Shown in pieces: positions 54,310 through 64,000 of a stretch of DNA of 64,000 nucleotides. Under the pieces are notes generated by a model. The model was given only the letters and a program-made list of their open reading frames with translations, had not been told where the DNA came from and searched no databases. Both the position numbers and the translations under genes were made by a program. The DNA lies in assembly GCA_965230015.1 (NCBI GenBank), contig CBDDKF010000006.1, positions 141,360 through 205,359 on the forward strand, given 5' to 3'. Every line of letters starts with the position of its first letter. Position 1 is the first letter of the stretch. This DNA is from JABSQH01 sp965230015. Its GTDB lineage: Bacteria > Actinomycetota > Acidimicrobiia > Acidimicrobiales > Ilumatobacteraceae.

Positions 54310-55956
54310 ATGCTCGCGGCCAACGATACGTTCACGCTCACCGCCGCCGTGCTGGCAATGGCGGCGGTCGTCGGATTCCTCGCGACGCGCGCCAAACAGC
54401 CGTTGATCGTGGCGTTCATCGCCGTCGGCATCCTGGTCGGACCGTCGGCGCTCGGTTGGGTTCGCGACACCGAACCGCTCGAGCTGTTCGCCGAAATCGG
54501 CATCGCCGTCCTGTTGTTCCTGGTCGGGCTGAAACTCGACATTCAGCTCGTTCGCACCACCGGTCGCGTGGCGCTGATCACCGGCCTCGGCCAAGTGTTG
54601 TTCACGTCGCTCGTCGGATTCGGGCTGTCCGTTGCGCTCGGCATGTCACCGACGGTGGCGCTCTATGTGGCCGTGGCGTTGACGTTCTCGTCGACGATCA
54701 TCATCGTCAAGCTGCTGTCGGACAAACGCGAGATCGAAGAGCTGCACGGCCGCATCGCCCTCGGATTCCTGATCGTGCAGGACATCGTCGTCGTGCTGGT
54801 GATGATCAGCCTGAGCAGCTTCGGCGGGGATCGAGAAGGGTCCGTCGCCGCCCAGTTCGGGCTCGTCGCACTCCAGGGCGCAGCGCTCCTGATCGGCATG
54901 GCGATCGTGATGCGCTGGGTGCTGCCGTGGGCGATGCGCTACGTGGCCACCTCGAGCGAGCTGCTGATCGTCAGCGCTGTTGCCTGGGCCGTGTCGGTGG
55001 CTGCGCTCAGCTCGTGGCTCGACTTTTCGGTCGAGGTCGGCGCGTTCCTCGCCGGCTTCGCGCTGGCGTCCACGCCGTACCGGGAATCGCTCGCGTCGTC
55101 GCTGTCTGGCCTGCGCGACTTCCTCCTGCTGTTCTTCTTCATCGAGCTGGGTGCGCAACTCGACTTCTCGGCGATCGGCTCCCAGATCCCAGCGGCGATC
55201 GTGTTGTCGTTGTTCGTGCTGATCGGCAATCCGCTGATCGTGATGGTGATCATGGGCGTGATGCGGTACCCGAAACGGGTGTCGTTCCTGTGTGGCCTCG
55301 CCGTCGCGCAGATCAGCGAGTTCTCACTGATCCTGATCGCGCTCGGTCGCGACCTCGGCCACGTCGACAACGATGCGGTCGGCCTGGTGACGCTCGTCGG
55401 AATGATCACGATCGGCATCTCGACGTATCTGATCCTGTACTCGCACCAGATCTACGACCGGATCGCACCGCTGCTGTCGGTGTTCGAGCGGGAGCGCACC
55501 ATGGCGCTCGACGAACCCGAGCGGCCACGCGCCGACGTGATCGTGTACGGGTACGGCCGCTTCGGTCGTCATCTCGTCGACCGGATGACCGAAGCAGGCC
55601 ACTGCGTGCTCATCGTCGACTGGGATCCACGCCGCGAGTTGACCCCCGTCGCCGCCGAGCACGGCGACCGTGTTTCCATCCGCTACGGCGACGCCGACGA
55701 TCCCGAGTATCCGGCGAGCCTCCCGTTGGACGGCACGCAATGGGTCGTGTCGACCATCCCCCGCGTGGATGCCAACCTCGTACTGGCTTCATCACTGCGC
55801 CGATGGGGCTACGACGGAAGTGTTGCGGTGACGGCGCACACCGACGAAGCCGCCACCGCGTTCGCCGATCAACTGACCAACGGTGTCGTCGACGTCGTCG
55901 TGCAGCCGTTCGACGACGCCGCCGACGATGCGCTCGATCGCCTGTTCGCGAACTGA
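54310..55956 (+). CDS. CPA2-type cation:proton antiporter with TrkA-N domain
   Basis: A 548-residue Kef/RosB-like protein. About 12 membrane helices: PLIVAFIAVGILVGPSALGW, LLFLVGLKLDI, LTFSSTIIIVKLL, GFLIVQDIVVVLVM with the key Gln-Asp, and FIELGAQLDF. After ~400 a cytoplasmic Rossmann-like domain begins VIVYGYGRFGRHLVDRM, binding NAD(H) to control transport. Likely K+ or Na+ efflux. Divergent from cysD. Confidence 0.93.
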   Translation: MLAANDTFTLTAAVLAMAAVVGFLATRAKQPLIVAFIAVGILVGPSALGWVRDTEPLELFAEIGIAVLLFLVGLKLDIQLVRTTGRVALITGLGQVLFTSLVGFGLSVALGMSPTVALYVAVALTFSSTIIIVKLLSDKREIEELHGRIALGFLIVQDIVVVLVMISLSSFGGDREGSVAAQFGLVALQGAALLIGMAIVMRWVLPWAMRYVATSSELLIVSAVAWAVSVAALSSWLDFSVEVGAFLAGFALASTPYRESLASSLSGLRDFLLLFFFIELGAQLDFSAIGSQIPAAIVLSLFVLIGNPLIVMVIMGVMRYPKRVSFLCGLAVAQISEFSLILIALGRDLGHVDNDAVGLVTLVGMITIGISTYLILYSHQIYDRIAPLLSVFERERTMALDEPERPRADVIVYGYGRFGRHLVDRMTEAGHCVLIVDWDPRRELTPVAAEHGDRVSIRYGDADDPEYPASLPLDGTQWVVSTIPRVDANLVLASSLRRWGYDGSVAVTAHTDEAATAFADQLTNGVVDVVVQPFDDAADDALDRLFAN

Positions 55957-56015
55957 CGTGCGCTGACACTGGCGGTCGGCGCCATGCCGGCGTCGCACCA
56001 CGCCCCGATGAGCCG

Positions 56016-57785
56016 TCAGACCCCGATGAACAGCGGGACGACGATGGGCGTAACCACCACAGTGGCCAGCGTCAGCGGTGCGCCCACTCGTGTGAAGTCA
56101 CCGAATCGATATCCGCCGAGGCCGTACACCATCAGATTGGTTTGGTAGCCGAGCGGCGAAAGGAACGAACACGACGCACCGATCAGCACCACGATCGCCA
56201 TGGAACGCGGATCGAGACCTGCATCGAGGGCGGTCGCCGTGGCCACCGGCAACATCACCGCCGCGGCTGCGTTGTTCGACAGCACCTCGGTGAGCAGCAT
56301 CGTGGCCACGAGCACGGCGACGATCTGCCCGGTCTGGCCGAACGGGTCACCGATCGATTCGAGCACCGAGGCGAACTCGGCGGCCAGGCCACTCACGGCG
56401 ACCGCGGTGCCGAGACTGATCGCCATGGCGATGGTGAGCACGACGTTGAGGTTGACCGCGCGCCGCGCCTCGGTCAGCGAGATGGCCCGAAGAGCGACGA
56501 CCGCGCCAGCGGCCAGCAACGATGCTTCGAGCAACGACAGCGCGCCGGAGACGGCCAGCACGACCATCGCTGCGATCGCCGCCAGCACGAGCGCAGCCGA
56601 ACTCCGGCGCGGTGGTGGGGCCGTCGACAGCGGCGCCACCACGGAGAAGTCGCGGTGCCCTCGGAACCGCCGTCCGAACTCGGGCCCGGCCAGCAACAAG
56701 AGGACGTCACCCGGGCGCAGCTCGACCGTGCCCAACTTGCCGGGGACCTCGTCGTCGTGGCGACGGATCGCCAGCACGGCAGCGTCGAACCGGGCGCGGA
56801 AACCGATGGCCCGCAGCGTCGAGCCGGCGAGTTCGGAACGTTCCGACACCACCACCTCGTAGAGCGCGCTGCCGGGTCGCTCCAACGCGCCGTCGAGGTG
56901 CGGGCGCTCGGCGCTCGACAGGCCGCGCACCTCCATCACGTCGACGATGTTGTCGACGTCGCCGACGAAGTAGCACAGGTCGTCAGCACCCAGTCGCGTC
57001 TCCGGGCGTGCCGTGACGATGCGGCCGTCGCGCTCGATCCCCGCGAGAAACACACCCGCCAGGTCACGTAACGCGGCGTCGCCGATCGTCTGCCCGACCA
57101 GTGGCCCGTCGGCGTCGACGCGCATCGCCATCGTGTAGCGCTGAGCGCGCTCGTCGAGCTCGTCGACGGGGCGACGCCGACCGAGCAACCGTGGCGCGGT
57201 AGCCACCAGCACGAACACGCCGACGATCGCCACCGGCAACCCCGCGCCAGTGATCTCGAACACGTCGAGCGGCTCGCCGCCGGCGGCCACGAGCAGGTCG
57301 GAGACGACGAGGTTGGTCGATGTACCGATGACCGTGATCACCCCGCCGAGCACGGCGGCGAACGACAACGGCATCAGATAGGTCGCCGGCGAGCGGCCGG
57401 TGCGACGGCTCCAGGTGACCACACGGGGCGCGGCCAAGGCGACAAGTGGGGTATTCGGCAACACGGCAGAGAATCCGGCCGCCGCGGTGGCGATCCCGGT
57501 CAGGCGGGCCCGCTCGCCGCGGCCGCCGGCTTCGAGCAATCGATCGATCACTGGCGTCAATGCGCCTGTAGCGGTCGCCGCACCGGCGAGGACGTAGAGC
57601 GCGGCGATCGTTACCGGCGCACTCGACGACAGCCCGGTGAGCGCCTGGTCTTGATCGACCACGCCGAGCAGGAGCAACGCGAACACCGCCGCCCCGAGTC
57701 CCGCCGCGGTCGGGACGCGATCGAGGACAAGGACGGCAAACGTCGCCACGAGGACCACGAGCGTGAGCCACGCGTCGCCACTCAT
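56016..57785 (-). CDS. SLC13/DASS-type transporter with two TrkA-C domains
   Basis: A 589-residue permease. N-terminal helices with FSAVLPNTPLVALAAP and GGVITVIGTSTNLVVSDLL; two RCK C-terminal domains in the middle (~210-290 and ~300-385, GDVLLLLAGPEFGR); C-terminal helices with TEVLSNNAAAAVMLP and SCSFLSPLGYQTNLMV. The two SNNA/ GTSTN-like motifs are the sodium/substrate sites of the family. Substrate may be sulfate or a dicarboxylate; the nearby cys genes favour sulfate, but only by position. Confidence 0.9.
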   Translation of the reverse strand: MSGDAWLTLVVLVATFAVLVLDRVPTAAGLGAAVFALLLLGVVDQDQALTGLSSSAPVTIAALYVLAGAATATGALTPVIDRLLEAGGRGERARLTGIATAAAGFSAVLPNTPLVALAAPRVVTWSRRTGRSPATYLMPLSFAAVLGGVITVIGTSTNLVVSDLLVAAGGEPLDVFEITGAGLPVAIVGVFVLVATAPRLLGRRRPVDELDERAQRYTMAMRVDADGPLVGQTIGDAALRDLAGVFLAGIERDGRIVTARPETRLGADDLCYFVGDVDNIVDVMEVRGLSSAERPHLDGALERPGSALYEVVVSERSELAGSTLRAIGFRARFDAAVLAIRRHDDEVPGKLGTVELRPGDVLLLLAGPEFGRRFRGHRDFSVVAPLSTAPPPRRSSAALVLAAIAAMVVLAVSGALSLLEASLLAAGAVVALRAISLTEARRAVNLNVVLTIAMAISLGTAVAVSGLAAEFASVLESIGDPFGQTGQIVAVLVATMLLTEVLSNNAAAAVMLPVATATALDAGLDPRSMAIVVLIGASCSFLSPLGYQTNLMVYGLGGYRFGDFTRVGAPLTLATVVVTPIVVPLFIGV

Positions 57786-57848
57786 CGGCGGCAACCCTAG
57801 AGCTGTGTGCGGCAGCGCCAGCGGCTCACTGGTCGTACGATCGGCGTC

Positions 57849-58598
57849 ATGACCGGCACGCTCGTCATCCTCCGCCACGGCCAATCCGAGTGGAACCTCA
57901 AGAACTTGTTCACCGGCTGGCACGACGTCCCCCTCACCGACAAAGGCGTCGCCGAGGCCAAGGCGGCGGGCCACACGATGCTCGAAGCGGGTCTGCACTT
58001 CGACACGTCGCACACGTCGCTGCAGACCCGAGCGGTCGTCACGCAGAACCTGGCACTGCGCAGCATGGACCAGGTGTGGATTCCGGTCAGCCGCAACTGG
58101 CGACTGAACGAGCGGCACTACGGGGCACTGCAGGGGCTCGACAAGAAAGAGACCACCGACAAGTACGGACCCGAGCAGGTGCACGCCTGGCGCCGCGGCT
58201 ACGACACGCCACCGCCGCCGGTTGACGTCGACAGCCCCGAACACCCGCGCAACGACCCGCGCTACCGGTTGCTGCCCCCCGACGTGCTCCCTGCCGCGGA
58301 GTGCCTCAAAGACGTCGTCGCTCGTGTACTGCCCTACTGGTACGACGCGATCGCGCCGCAGTTGATGGCCGACCTCACGGTGCTCGTCACCGCGCACGGC
58401 AACTCCCTGCGCGCGTTGTTGAAGCACCTGGAAGACGTGAGCGACGACGAGATCGCCGAGGTCAACATCCCCACCGGCGCGCCGCGGCGCTACGAGTTCG
58501 ACGACGCGCTCGCCGTGACCTCCGCCGAGTACCTGGGCGATGCTGACGAGATCGCGGCAGCAGCGGCGGCCGTCGCCGCCCAAGCCGGCACGGCCTGA
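57849..58598 (+). CDS. gpmA: 2,3-bisphosphoglycerate-dependent phosphoglycerate mutase
   Basis: A 249-residue glycolytic enzyme interconverting 3- and 2-phosphoglycerate. Catalytic loop ILRHGQSEWN with phosphohistidine, TGWHDVPLTDKG, TSLQTRAVVT, NERHYGALQGLDK, and the second His in VTAHGNSLRALLKHL. ATG 57849 starts MTGTLVILRHG. Length fits the dPGM family; the C-terminal Ala-rich tail is slightly extended. Confidence 0.97.
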   Translation: MTGTLVILRHGQSEWNLKNLFTGWHDVPLTDKGVAEAKAAGHTMLEAGLHFDTSHTSLQTRAVVTQNLALRSMDQVWIPVSRNWRLNERHYGALQGLDKKETTDKYGPEQVHAWRRGYDTPPPPVDVDSPEHPRNDPRYRLLPPDVLPAAECLKDVVARVLPYWYDAIAPQLMADLTVLVTAHGNSLRALLKHLEDVSDDEIAEVNIPTGAPRRYEFDDALAVTSAEYLGDADEIAAAAAAVAAQAGTA

Positions 58599-58699
58599 CC
58601 GGTCGCGCTCGTCGTCCAGGCTGTTCACTCGGGCAACGTCGGACGGCGACTCCGCGCGGGCGTCACGCTGGTCACGTCCGCTCGCCTAAGGTTCCCGGA

Positions 58700-59125
58700 A
58701 TGGCCAGCAAGAAGCAGCACCTCGAGACCCTGCGCAACGTCAAGTTGTTCAGCTCCTGCAGCAAGAAGGAGCTCGAGAAGGTGGCCCGCGCCAGCGACGA
58801 GATCACGATGACGGCCGGGACGCTGATCGTCGATCAGGGCCAGACCGGGCGCGAGGCGTTCGTGATCCTCGACGGCGAAGTCACGGTGAAGCGCAACGGC
58901 CGCAAGGTGGCCACGCTCGGCGGCGGCGACATGGTCGGTGAACTGTCGCTGCTCGACCATGGCCCGCGCACCGCCACCGTGGTGTGCGACACCGACTGCA
59001 CCCTGCTGGTGATCGACCAACGTCGCTTCCTCGGCGTGATCGATCAGGTGCCGGCGATCTCGCACAAGCTGCTGGCCTCGCTGGCCACGCGCATTCGCGA
59101 ACTCGATCGCCAATACTTCGGCTGA
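58700..59125 (+). CDS. Cyclic-nucleotide-binding domain protein without DNA-binding domain
   Basis: A 141-residue stand-alone CRP-like sensor domain: LFSSCSKKELEKVARAS, LIVDQGQTGREAFVILDGEVTV, GDMVGELSLLDHGPRTATVVCDTDC. The phosphate-binding cassette GELSLLDHGPRTATV keeps Gly-Glu and Arg-Thr-Ala. No helix-turn-helix follows, so it must act through protein partners. Small versions like this are frequent in actinobacteria; ligand unknown. Confidence 0.9.
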   Translation: MASKKQHLETLRNVKLFSSCSKKELEKVARASDEITMTAGTLIVDQGQTGREAFVILDGEVTVKRNGRKVATLGGGDMVGELSLLDHGPRTATVVCDTDCTLLVIDQRRFLGVIDQVPAISHKLLASLATRIRELDRQYFG

Positions 59126-59141
59126 CGCCCCTCCGAAGACC

Positions 59142-59173
59142 GGGGATTTCCGGCGCCACGCGCCGGATTCCCC
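59142..59173. terminator. Strong hairpin after the cyclic-nucleotide-binding gene
   Basis: GGGGATTTCCGGCGC, loop CAC, GCGCCGGATTCCCC: a 14-bp stem with one bulge, 17 bases after the stop codon. No T tract. Position and strength suggest transcription termination or mRNA protection. Confidence 0.6.
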
Positions 59174-59290
59174 GAACAGTTCACGTGAGCGTGGAGACCG
59201 CACCATCGCGATGTCGGACGCCCGTCGGCCAGCGGCGCCGACGGCCGATATGGCCCCCGATCCTTACCGACGAGTAGCGTTGCGCGCGCC

Positions 59291-61589
59291 ATGAGCACCG
59301 CAACCGATCCGGGCACCGACACCGACTCTGCCGAGGGGCGCGCCACGGCCGCCGGCGCGAGTCAAACCACATCAGCTGGCGATCGCTGCAGGCGTCGGCA
59401 TCGGCATCTTCACCATCTTCTCGGGGATCCTCCCGCAGATCACCGGGTGGAAGAGCGACAGTCCGATCCACCGCGTCGTGTTCGTCAACGTCCCTGGCCC
59501 GTTGCAGATCGCGTTCTACACGATCATGCCGGTGGTGCTGGTGTGGGTCCTGGCCTGATGTTCGCCAACCGGATGAAGAACTGGGAGCGCGGTGCTCCCC
59601 GCTCAGCGGCGCACGACGAAGAAGAACGCCAAGCAGCGGATCAAGGACTTCCGCGCCGGCGTGTACATGCAGACCCTGCTGCGCGATGCCGGCGCCGGGT
59701 TGATGCACTCGATGATCTACTTCTCGTTCCTCGTGCTGCTCGGCGTGACGACCGTGCTCGAGATCGACCACCAGGTCCCCGAGTCGCTGAAGTTCCTCCA
59801 CGGCACCACGTACAAGGCGTATTCGTTCGTCGGCGACTTCGCCGGGCTGATCTTCATGATCGGCGTCACGTGGGCGATCGTCCGCCGCTACGTGCAGCGT
59901 CCGTACCGCATCCGCATCAAGTCGAAGCCCGAGCATGCGGTGATCCTGGGCACGTTGTTCGCCGTCGGCCTCACCGGCTTCGGCGCCGAGATGTTCCGCA
60001 TCGCCGTCGAGGGCCGGCCGAGCTACGAGAACTGGTCGTTCATCGGCTACCCCCTGGCCGGCTTGGTCGACACCTGGGTCGGCGTCCAGCCTGAGCACGT
60101 GGCACCAGTGGTGGTGGGGCGCCCACGTGCTGTCGTTCATCGTGTTCCTGGCGATCTTGCCGATGACGATGCTGCGCCACATCTTCACGTCGCCGATCAA
60201 CATGTACCTGGCCGACAAGGACCGCCCCAAGGGCGCGATGCGGCCCATGCCCAACCTGATGGAGACCGAGCTCGAGAGCTTCGGCGCCGCCACGGTCGAA
60301 GACTTCACCTGGAAGCAGCTCCTCGACCTCGACGCGTGCACCATGTGCGGTCGCTGCACCAGCGTGTGTCCGGCGCACGCCACGGGCAAGCCACTCGATC
60401 CGCGCGAGATAGTGCTCAAGTCGGGCGAGGTCATGGCGGCCACCGGCACCCCTTCGGTCACCCCGCCGCTCGGCACCGACAAGGAGATCACGGTCAGCGC
60501 CGACTCGCTGTTCGAGCGGATCACCGCCGAAGAGCTGTGGGCGTGCACCACCTGCAAGGCGTGCGACGAGATCTGCCCGGTGAACATCGAGATCACCGAC
60601 AAGATCTTCGACATGCGGCGCTACCTGTCGCTGATGGAGTCGAACTTCCCCGCCGAGCTGGGCAACGCCTACCGGGCGATGGAGAACCAGATGAACCCCT
60701 GGGGCATGAACCAGGGCGAGCGCGGCGACTGGGCCGACGGCATCGACGGCGTGACCATCGTCCGACCCGGGCGACACGCTCGACTCCGAGTACCTCTACT
60801 GGGTCGGGTGCGCCGGATCGTTCGACGACAAGAACAAGAAGGTCACCCAGTCGATGGCTCAACTGCTGCGTCGGGCCGGCATCGACGTGGCGATCCTCGG
60901 CCCCGTCGGAGATGTGCACCGGCGACTCCGCGCGCCGATCGGGCAACGAGTACCTGTTCCAGATGCTCGCCCAGCCCAACGTGGAGATGCTCAACGAGAT
61001 GGGCGTGAAGAAGATCATCACCCAGTGTCCGCACTGCTTCAACACGCTGCTCAACGAGTACCCGCAGGTCGGTGGCCACTACGAGGTGATCCACCACACC
61101 CAGTTGCTCGAGCAGCTGATCGACGAGGGCAAGCTCGACGTGAGCCAGGCCAGCCTGGAAGAGCGGATCACGTACCACGACTCGTGTTACCTGGGCCGGC
61201 ACAACGACATCTACGTGGCGCCGCGCAGGTCGTCGGTTCCATCAAGGGCATCGAGGGTCGTCGAGATGTCGCGCAACGGCACCAAGGGCATGTGCTGCGG
61301 CGCCGGCGGTGCCCGCATGTGGATGGAAGAGACCGTCGGCACCAAGGTCAACGACGAACGCGCCGCCGAGGCGCTGTCCACTGGCGCCAGTCGCGTCGCC
61401 ACCGCCTGCCCGTTCTGCTACATCATGCTCGACGACGGTGTGAAGGGCGCCGGTGTCGACGAGGACGAAGTGCGCGTCGCCGACATCTCGATTCACCTAC
61501 TCGAAGCGATCGAGAACGGTGAGAAGGCAATGGCCCACCCCGATGCCCCGCTGAGCGACGGCGACTTCCGACCCGTCGCCGGCGACTAA
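59291..61589 (+). CDS. Membrane Fe-S oxidoreductase (HdrD-like), frame broken about eight times
   Basis: Assembled across frames it is ~765 residues. N-terminal helices include GIFTIFSGILPQITGW and LIFMIGVTWAIV (nitrate-reductase-gamma-like). Two 4Fe-4S motifs follow, CTMCGRCTSVCP and CTTCKACDEICP, then two CCG domains (YWVGCAGSFDD, CPHCFNTLLN, GMCCGAGGARMWME, CPFCYIMLDD). Similar to the actinobacterial heterodisulfide-reductase-related protein that links quinones or electron-transfer flavoprotein to thiol/quinone pools. Frames change near 59370, 59558, 59597, 60090, 60768, 60912, and twice at 61226-61258, where a compensating pair occurs. Confidence 0.88.
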
Positions 61590-61673
61590 CCCGCGCGACC
61601 GCACGCGCACGACGTTTGCGCGCAACTTTGCGGCGACCTGTCGCGCCCGAAGTTGGACACAAACGAACCGGGG

Positions 61674-62891
61674 TTACGCAGCGGCGAGACCGGCGGCGGC
61701 GCTGCCCATCAAGTCGAGGAAGTTGCGGCAGTAGAAACGGTCGCGCACGTCGTCGGAGGCATCGCCGAGGCTGCGCTCGAACCGCTCGAACGGGCGCCGG
61801 CCACCCTCCACGTGTGGGTAGTCGGTGCTGAACAACAACACGTCGGGGCCGACCTGCTCGGTGATCCAGCCGACATCTTCGGTGGGATACGGCGTGACCC
61901 GGATCTGCCGTTCGACATAGTCACGTGGGCTGAGTGACAACGCCTGCAGGCGTTCTTCGTGGCGGCCGAACGCGTCCATCGCCGAGTCCATCTGCTTGAT
62001 CCAACTCGGCAACCAGCTGGCACCCTGCTCGATCACGCCGATGCGCAGATTTGGGGAATCGTTCGAGCACGCCGTCGAAGATCATCGTGGCCAAGGTCTG
62101 CATCGGCGGAAACGGGATCGCCATGTAGTCGACCGAGCGGAAGTTCTCTTCGCCGCCGTGGAAGTCGGCGGGGACCGGGAGTCCGTTGCGGAAGTAGTTC
62201 GGGTCGACGAGGTCGCCGGTGCCACCGACGTGGAAGACCACCGGGATGCCGGCTTCTTCCGCCTGTCGCCACACGCGGTCGAGCTCGATGTGCGACGGCG
62301 AGTGACCAGCGGGACACCCGGACGCAACGAGCAGCGCGGCGGCACCCATCTCGATCGCCGCGGTGGCCGTGGATGCGGCGCGGTCGAAGTCGGCGAGCGG
62401 GACGTAACACGTCGGCAGGAGCCGGCGGTCGGCCGAGCAGAACTCGATCATGCCTCGGTTGTGAGCTTCGGCGGCGCCGTAGGCGAGGTCGAGGTCGGCC
62501 TGGTGCTCCCACGTGCTGCCGCCGGCTGTTGTGGAACGTGTTGAACATCAGCTGGCTGCTCACGCCGAGCATGTCGAGCGCACGGGGTCGGTCTTCGGGG
62601 AGGAACGATCCGATCGCGGCGAAGTTCTTGCCGTTGATGACGTCGCGCGGCTCGGCGACGTCGAACTCGCCAGCCCGATGTCGCTCGGCGAGCCGGTCGA
62701 ACACCCGGGCCAACTCGGTCACGGTCGACTTCGTCGCCACCCGGGTCGCCCGTTTGGCGCATCTCGTTCACGTAGCCGGGGCGTTCGATGCGGTCACGCA
62801 CGCTCGGGTCGGCGTAGTCGCGCAACCAGTCCGGCGTCTCCATGATGTGGGCGTCGGCGTCGTGCACGACGCGGTCGTCGATGTAGGCCAT
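61674..62891 (-). CDS. Amidohydrolase family protein (TIM-barrel), frame broken three times
   Basis: Joined across frames it gives ~405 residues of the amidohydrolase-2 type. Start MAYIDDRVVHDADAHIMETP, with the metal motif D-A-D-A-H. Then MLGVSSQLMFNTFHNS, LLPTCYVPLADFDRAAS, GIPVVFHVGGTGDL (metal His), EQGASWLPSWIKQMD and LLFSTDYPHVEGGR (metal Asp with His). Similar enzymes are decarboxylases or hydrolases of aromatic acids. Frames change near 62745, 62520 and 62050. Each break can be removed by a single-base change. Confidence 0.87.
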
Positions 62892-63084
62892 CGCGCCAAT
62901 GTTCGCGGTCCGGTCGCTCCAACGACGAGACGACACGCGCGCGCTTCGACGTGTGGCAACCGCTGGTCGCTTGGCGGCGACCACGCCGACGATCGTGTTG
63001 ATGATTCCGTGAACGTCCGTGTGACCGCTGTCGCATCGATCCCCGGTGTTCCGCGCGCGCACTCGCCATAGATTGTTTGTCAAT

Positions 63085-64000
63085 ATGACGATAAATGATC
63101 TCTTCGGTCGTCCGCCGCTGACGCCTGTTCGTTCACGGCGCTGGTTCCTGGCCGTCGCAGGAGCCTCGGCCGATCGCTGCTGCATGCAGTCGCAACGACT
63201 CGACCGCGGACAACGTCGTCGGGTCCACCACCCCCAGCTCGCCGAACGACCAGCCCGCCGCAACCACCAGCACCACCGTGACGACCACCGACACGACCGC
63301 GATGCCGACAACTCCTACGACCGCCGACACGAACAGCGACGCAACGAACACCGCTGGCCCCATCGACGTGGCCATCGTCGGCGCCGGCGCCGCCGGCCTC
63401 ACCGCCGCTCATCTGCTCGACCGGCGCGGCCTGCGGGCAACGGTGTTCGAGGCCTCGGCGTCGCACGGTGGCCGTATGCGCACCGCCGACGACTTCGTCG
63501 ACTTTCCGGTCTCGCTCGGCGCCGAGTGGCTCACCGCGCCAGAGAGTGAACTGACCGCCATCGTCGACGACCCGTCCGTGGCGATCACCAGTCGGCTGGA
63601 ACGCTACGACCCGACCGCGCCGAGCGGGTACTACAACGGCGCCGAACTCGTCGTCGAACCGCTCGGCGAGTTCGACTATCTGAACTTCGCCGACAGCTCG
63701 TGGCTCGACTTGTTCGACGACCACGTCGTCGACTCGGTCCCCGACCAGATCAGGTTCAATACCCAGATCGTCGAGGTCGACTACACCGACACCCCGGTGC
63801 GGCTCACCACTGCGGACGGCGCCGTGCACTCCGCCGAGCACGTCATCATCACGGCGCCTCTGGCGGTACTCAGCGAGGCGACATCAACTTCGTACCCCCG
63901 CTACCGCACGCCAAGCAGGCTGCGCTCGACGCGGCGGTCGTGTGGGGCGGCGTGAAGATCTTCGTCGAGTTCGCCGAGCGGTTCTACCCCACCTTCGTCG
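63085..64000 (+). CDS. Exported FAD-dependent amine oxidase, cut by window edge, frame broken twice
   Basis: N-terminus TPVRSRRWFLAVAGAS, a twin-arginine signal; after a frame change near 63165 it reads IAAACSRND, a lipobox. A Thr/Pro/Asp spacer then leads to the FAD domain: VAIVGAGAAGLTAAHLL (GxGxxG), VFEASASHGGRMRT and GAEWLTAPESEL, as in flavin monoamine oxidases. After about 63878 the frame changes again and continues as INFVPPLPHAKQAALDAAVVWGGVKIFVEF to the edge (in part). The C-terminal substrate domain lies outside the window. Confidence 0.87.

Overview
The window comes from a very GC-rich actinobacterium. Several traits point to the Acidimicrobiia (Ilumatobacter-like): frequent GTG starts, ATGA/GTGA/TGATG stop-start overlaps, an HspR-controlled dnaK-grpE-dnaJ-hspR operon with a HAIR operator, a MoxR/DUF58/transglutaminase cluster beside a giant Ig-repeat surface protein, and an HdrD-like membrane Fe-S oxidoreductase. 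The class is inferred from gene content only. I found no rRNA, tRNA or CRISPR.

Layout. 0-10.2 kb: metabolic genes (SNF2 helicase with SWIM partner, DUF1697, rhodanese, cupin, LysM-NlpC/P60 hydrolase, cobalt-type nitrile hydratase with accessory protein, Tat-lipoprotein dioxygenase). 10.4-23.3 kb: a cell-surface cluster of MoxR, DUF58, TgpA-like transglutaminase, a ~1,590-residue propeller/Ig-repeat membrane protein, an EssC/FtsK-like protein without recognisable P-loop lysines, and a possibly actin-like partner. 23.5-42.3 kb: accessory DNA with an ECF sigma factor coupled to two VOC genes, an intact ISL3-family insertion with target duplication, an IS110-family element, several small VOC/SRPBCC/PPOX/RibD-type genes with HxlR and ArsR regulators and clear operators, a tyrosine recombinase, a toxin-antitoxin-like pair, a decayed VOC copy and a collagen/YVTN surface protein. 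42.5-59.1 kb: housekeeping genes (heat-shock operon, cdd, transporters, cysD-cysN-cysC sulfate activation, gpmA). 59.3-64 kb: a membrane Fe-S oxidoreductase, an amidohydrolase and an FAD amine oxidase cut by the window edge.

Two features run across the window. First, a family of palindromic intergenic repeats (arms TTCTCGGCGTCG/CGACGCCGAGAA) occurs at least six times; four copies form two composite blocks on either side of a methyltransferase gene. Second, reading-frame breaks are concentrated in 10.4-17.1 kb and 59.3-63.9 kb, with almost none between. Local assembly or sequencing error is the simplest explanation, so the affected genes are annotated as whole genes with the breaks described.

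The observations most worth pursuing are the surface cluster with its apparent pseudo-ATPase, two tandem 27-codon micro-ORFs stitched between cysD and cysN by shared stop/start codons, the palindromic repeat blocks, the sigma-factor-linked VOC protein with an anti-sigma-like N-terminus, and the His-rich tail on the nitrile hydratase alpha subunit.
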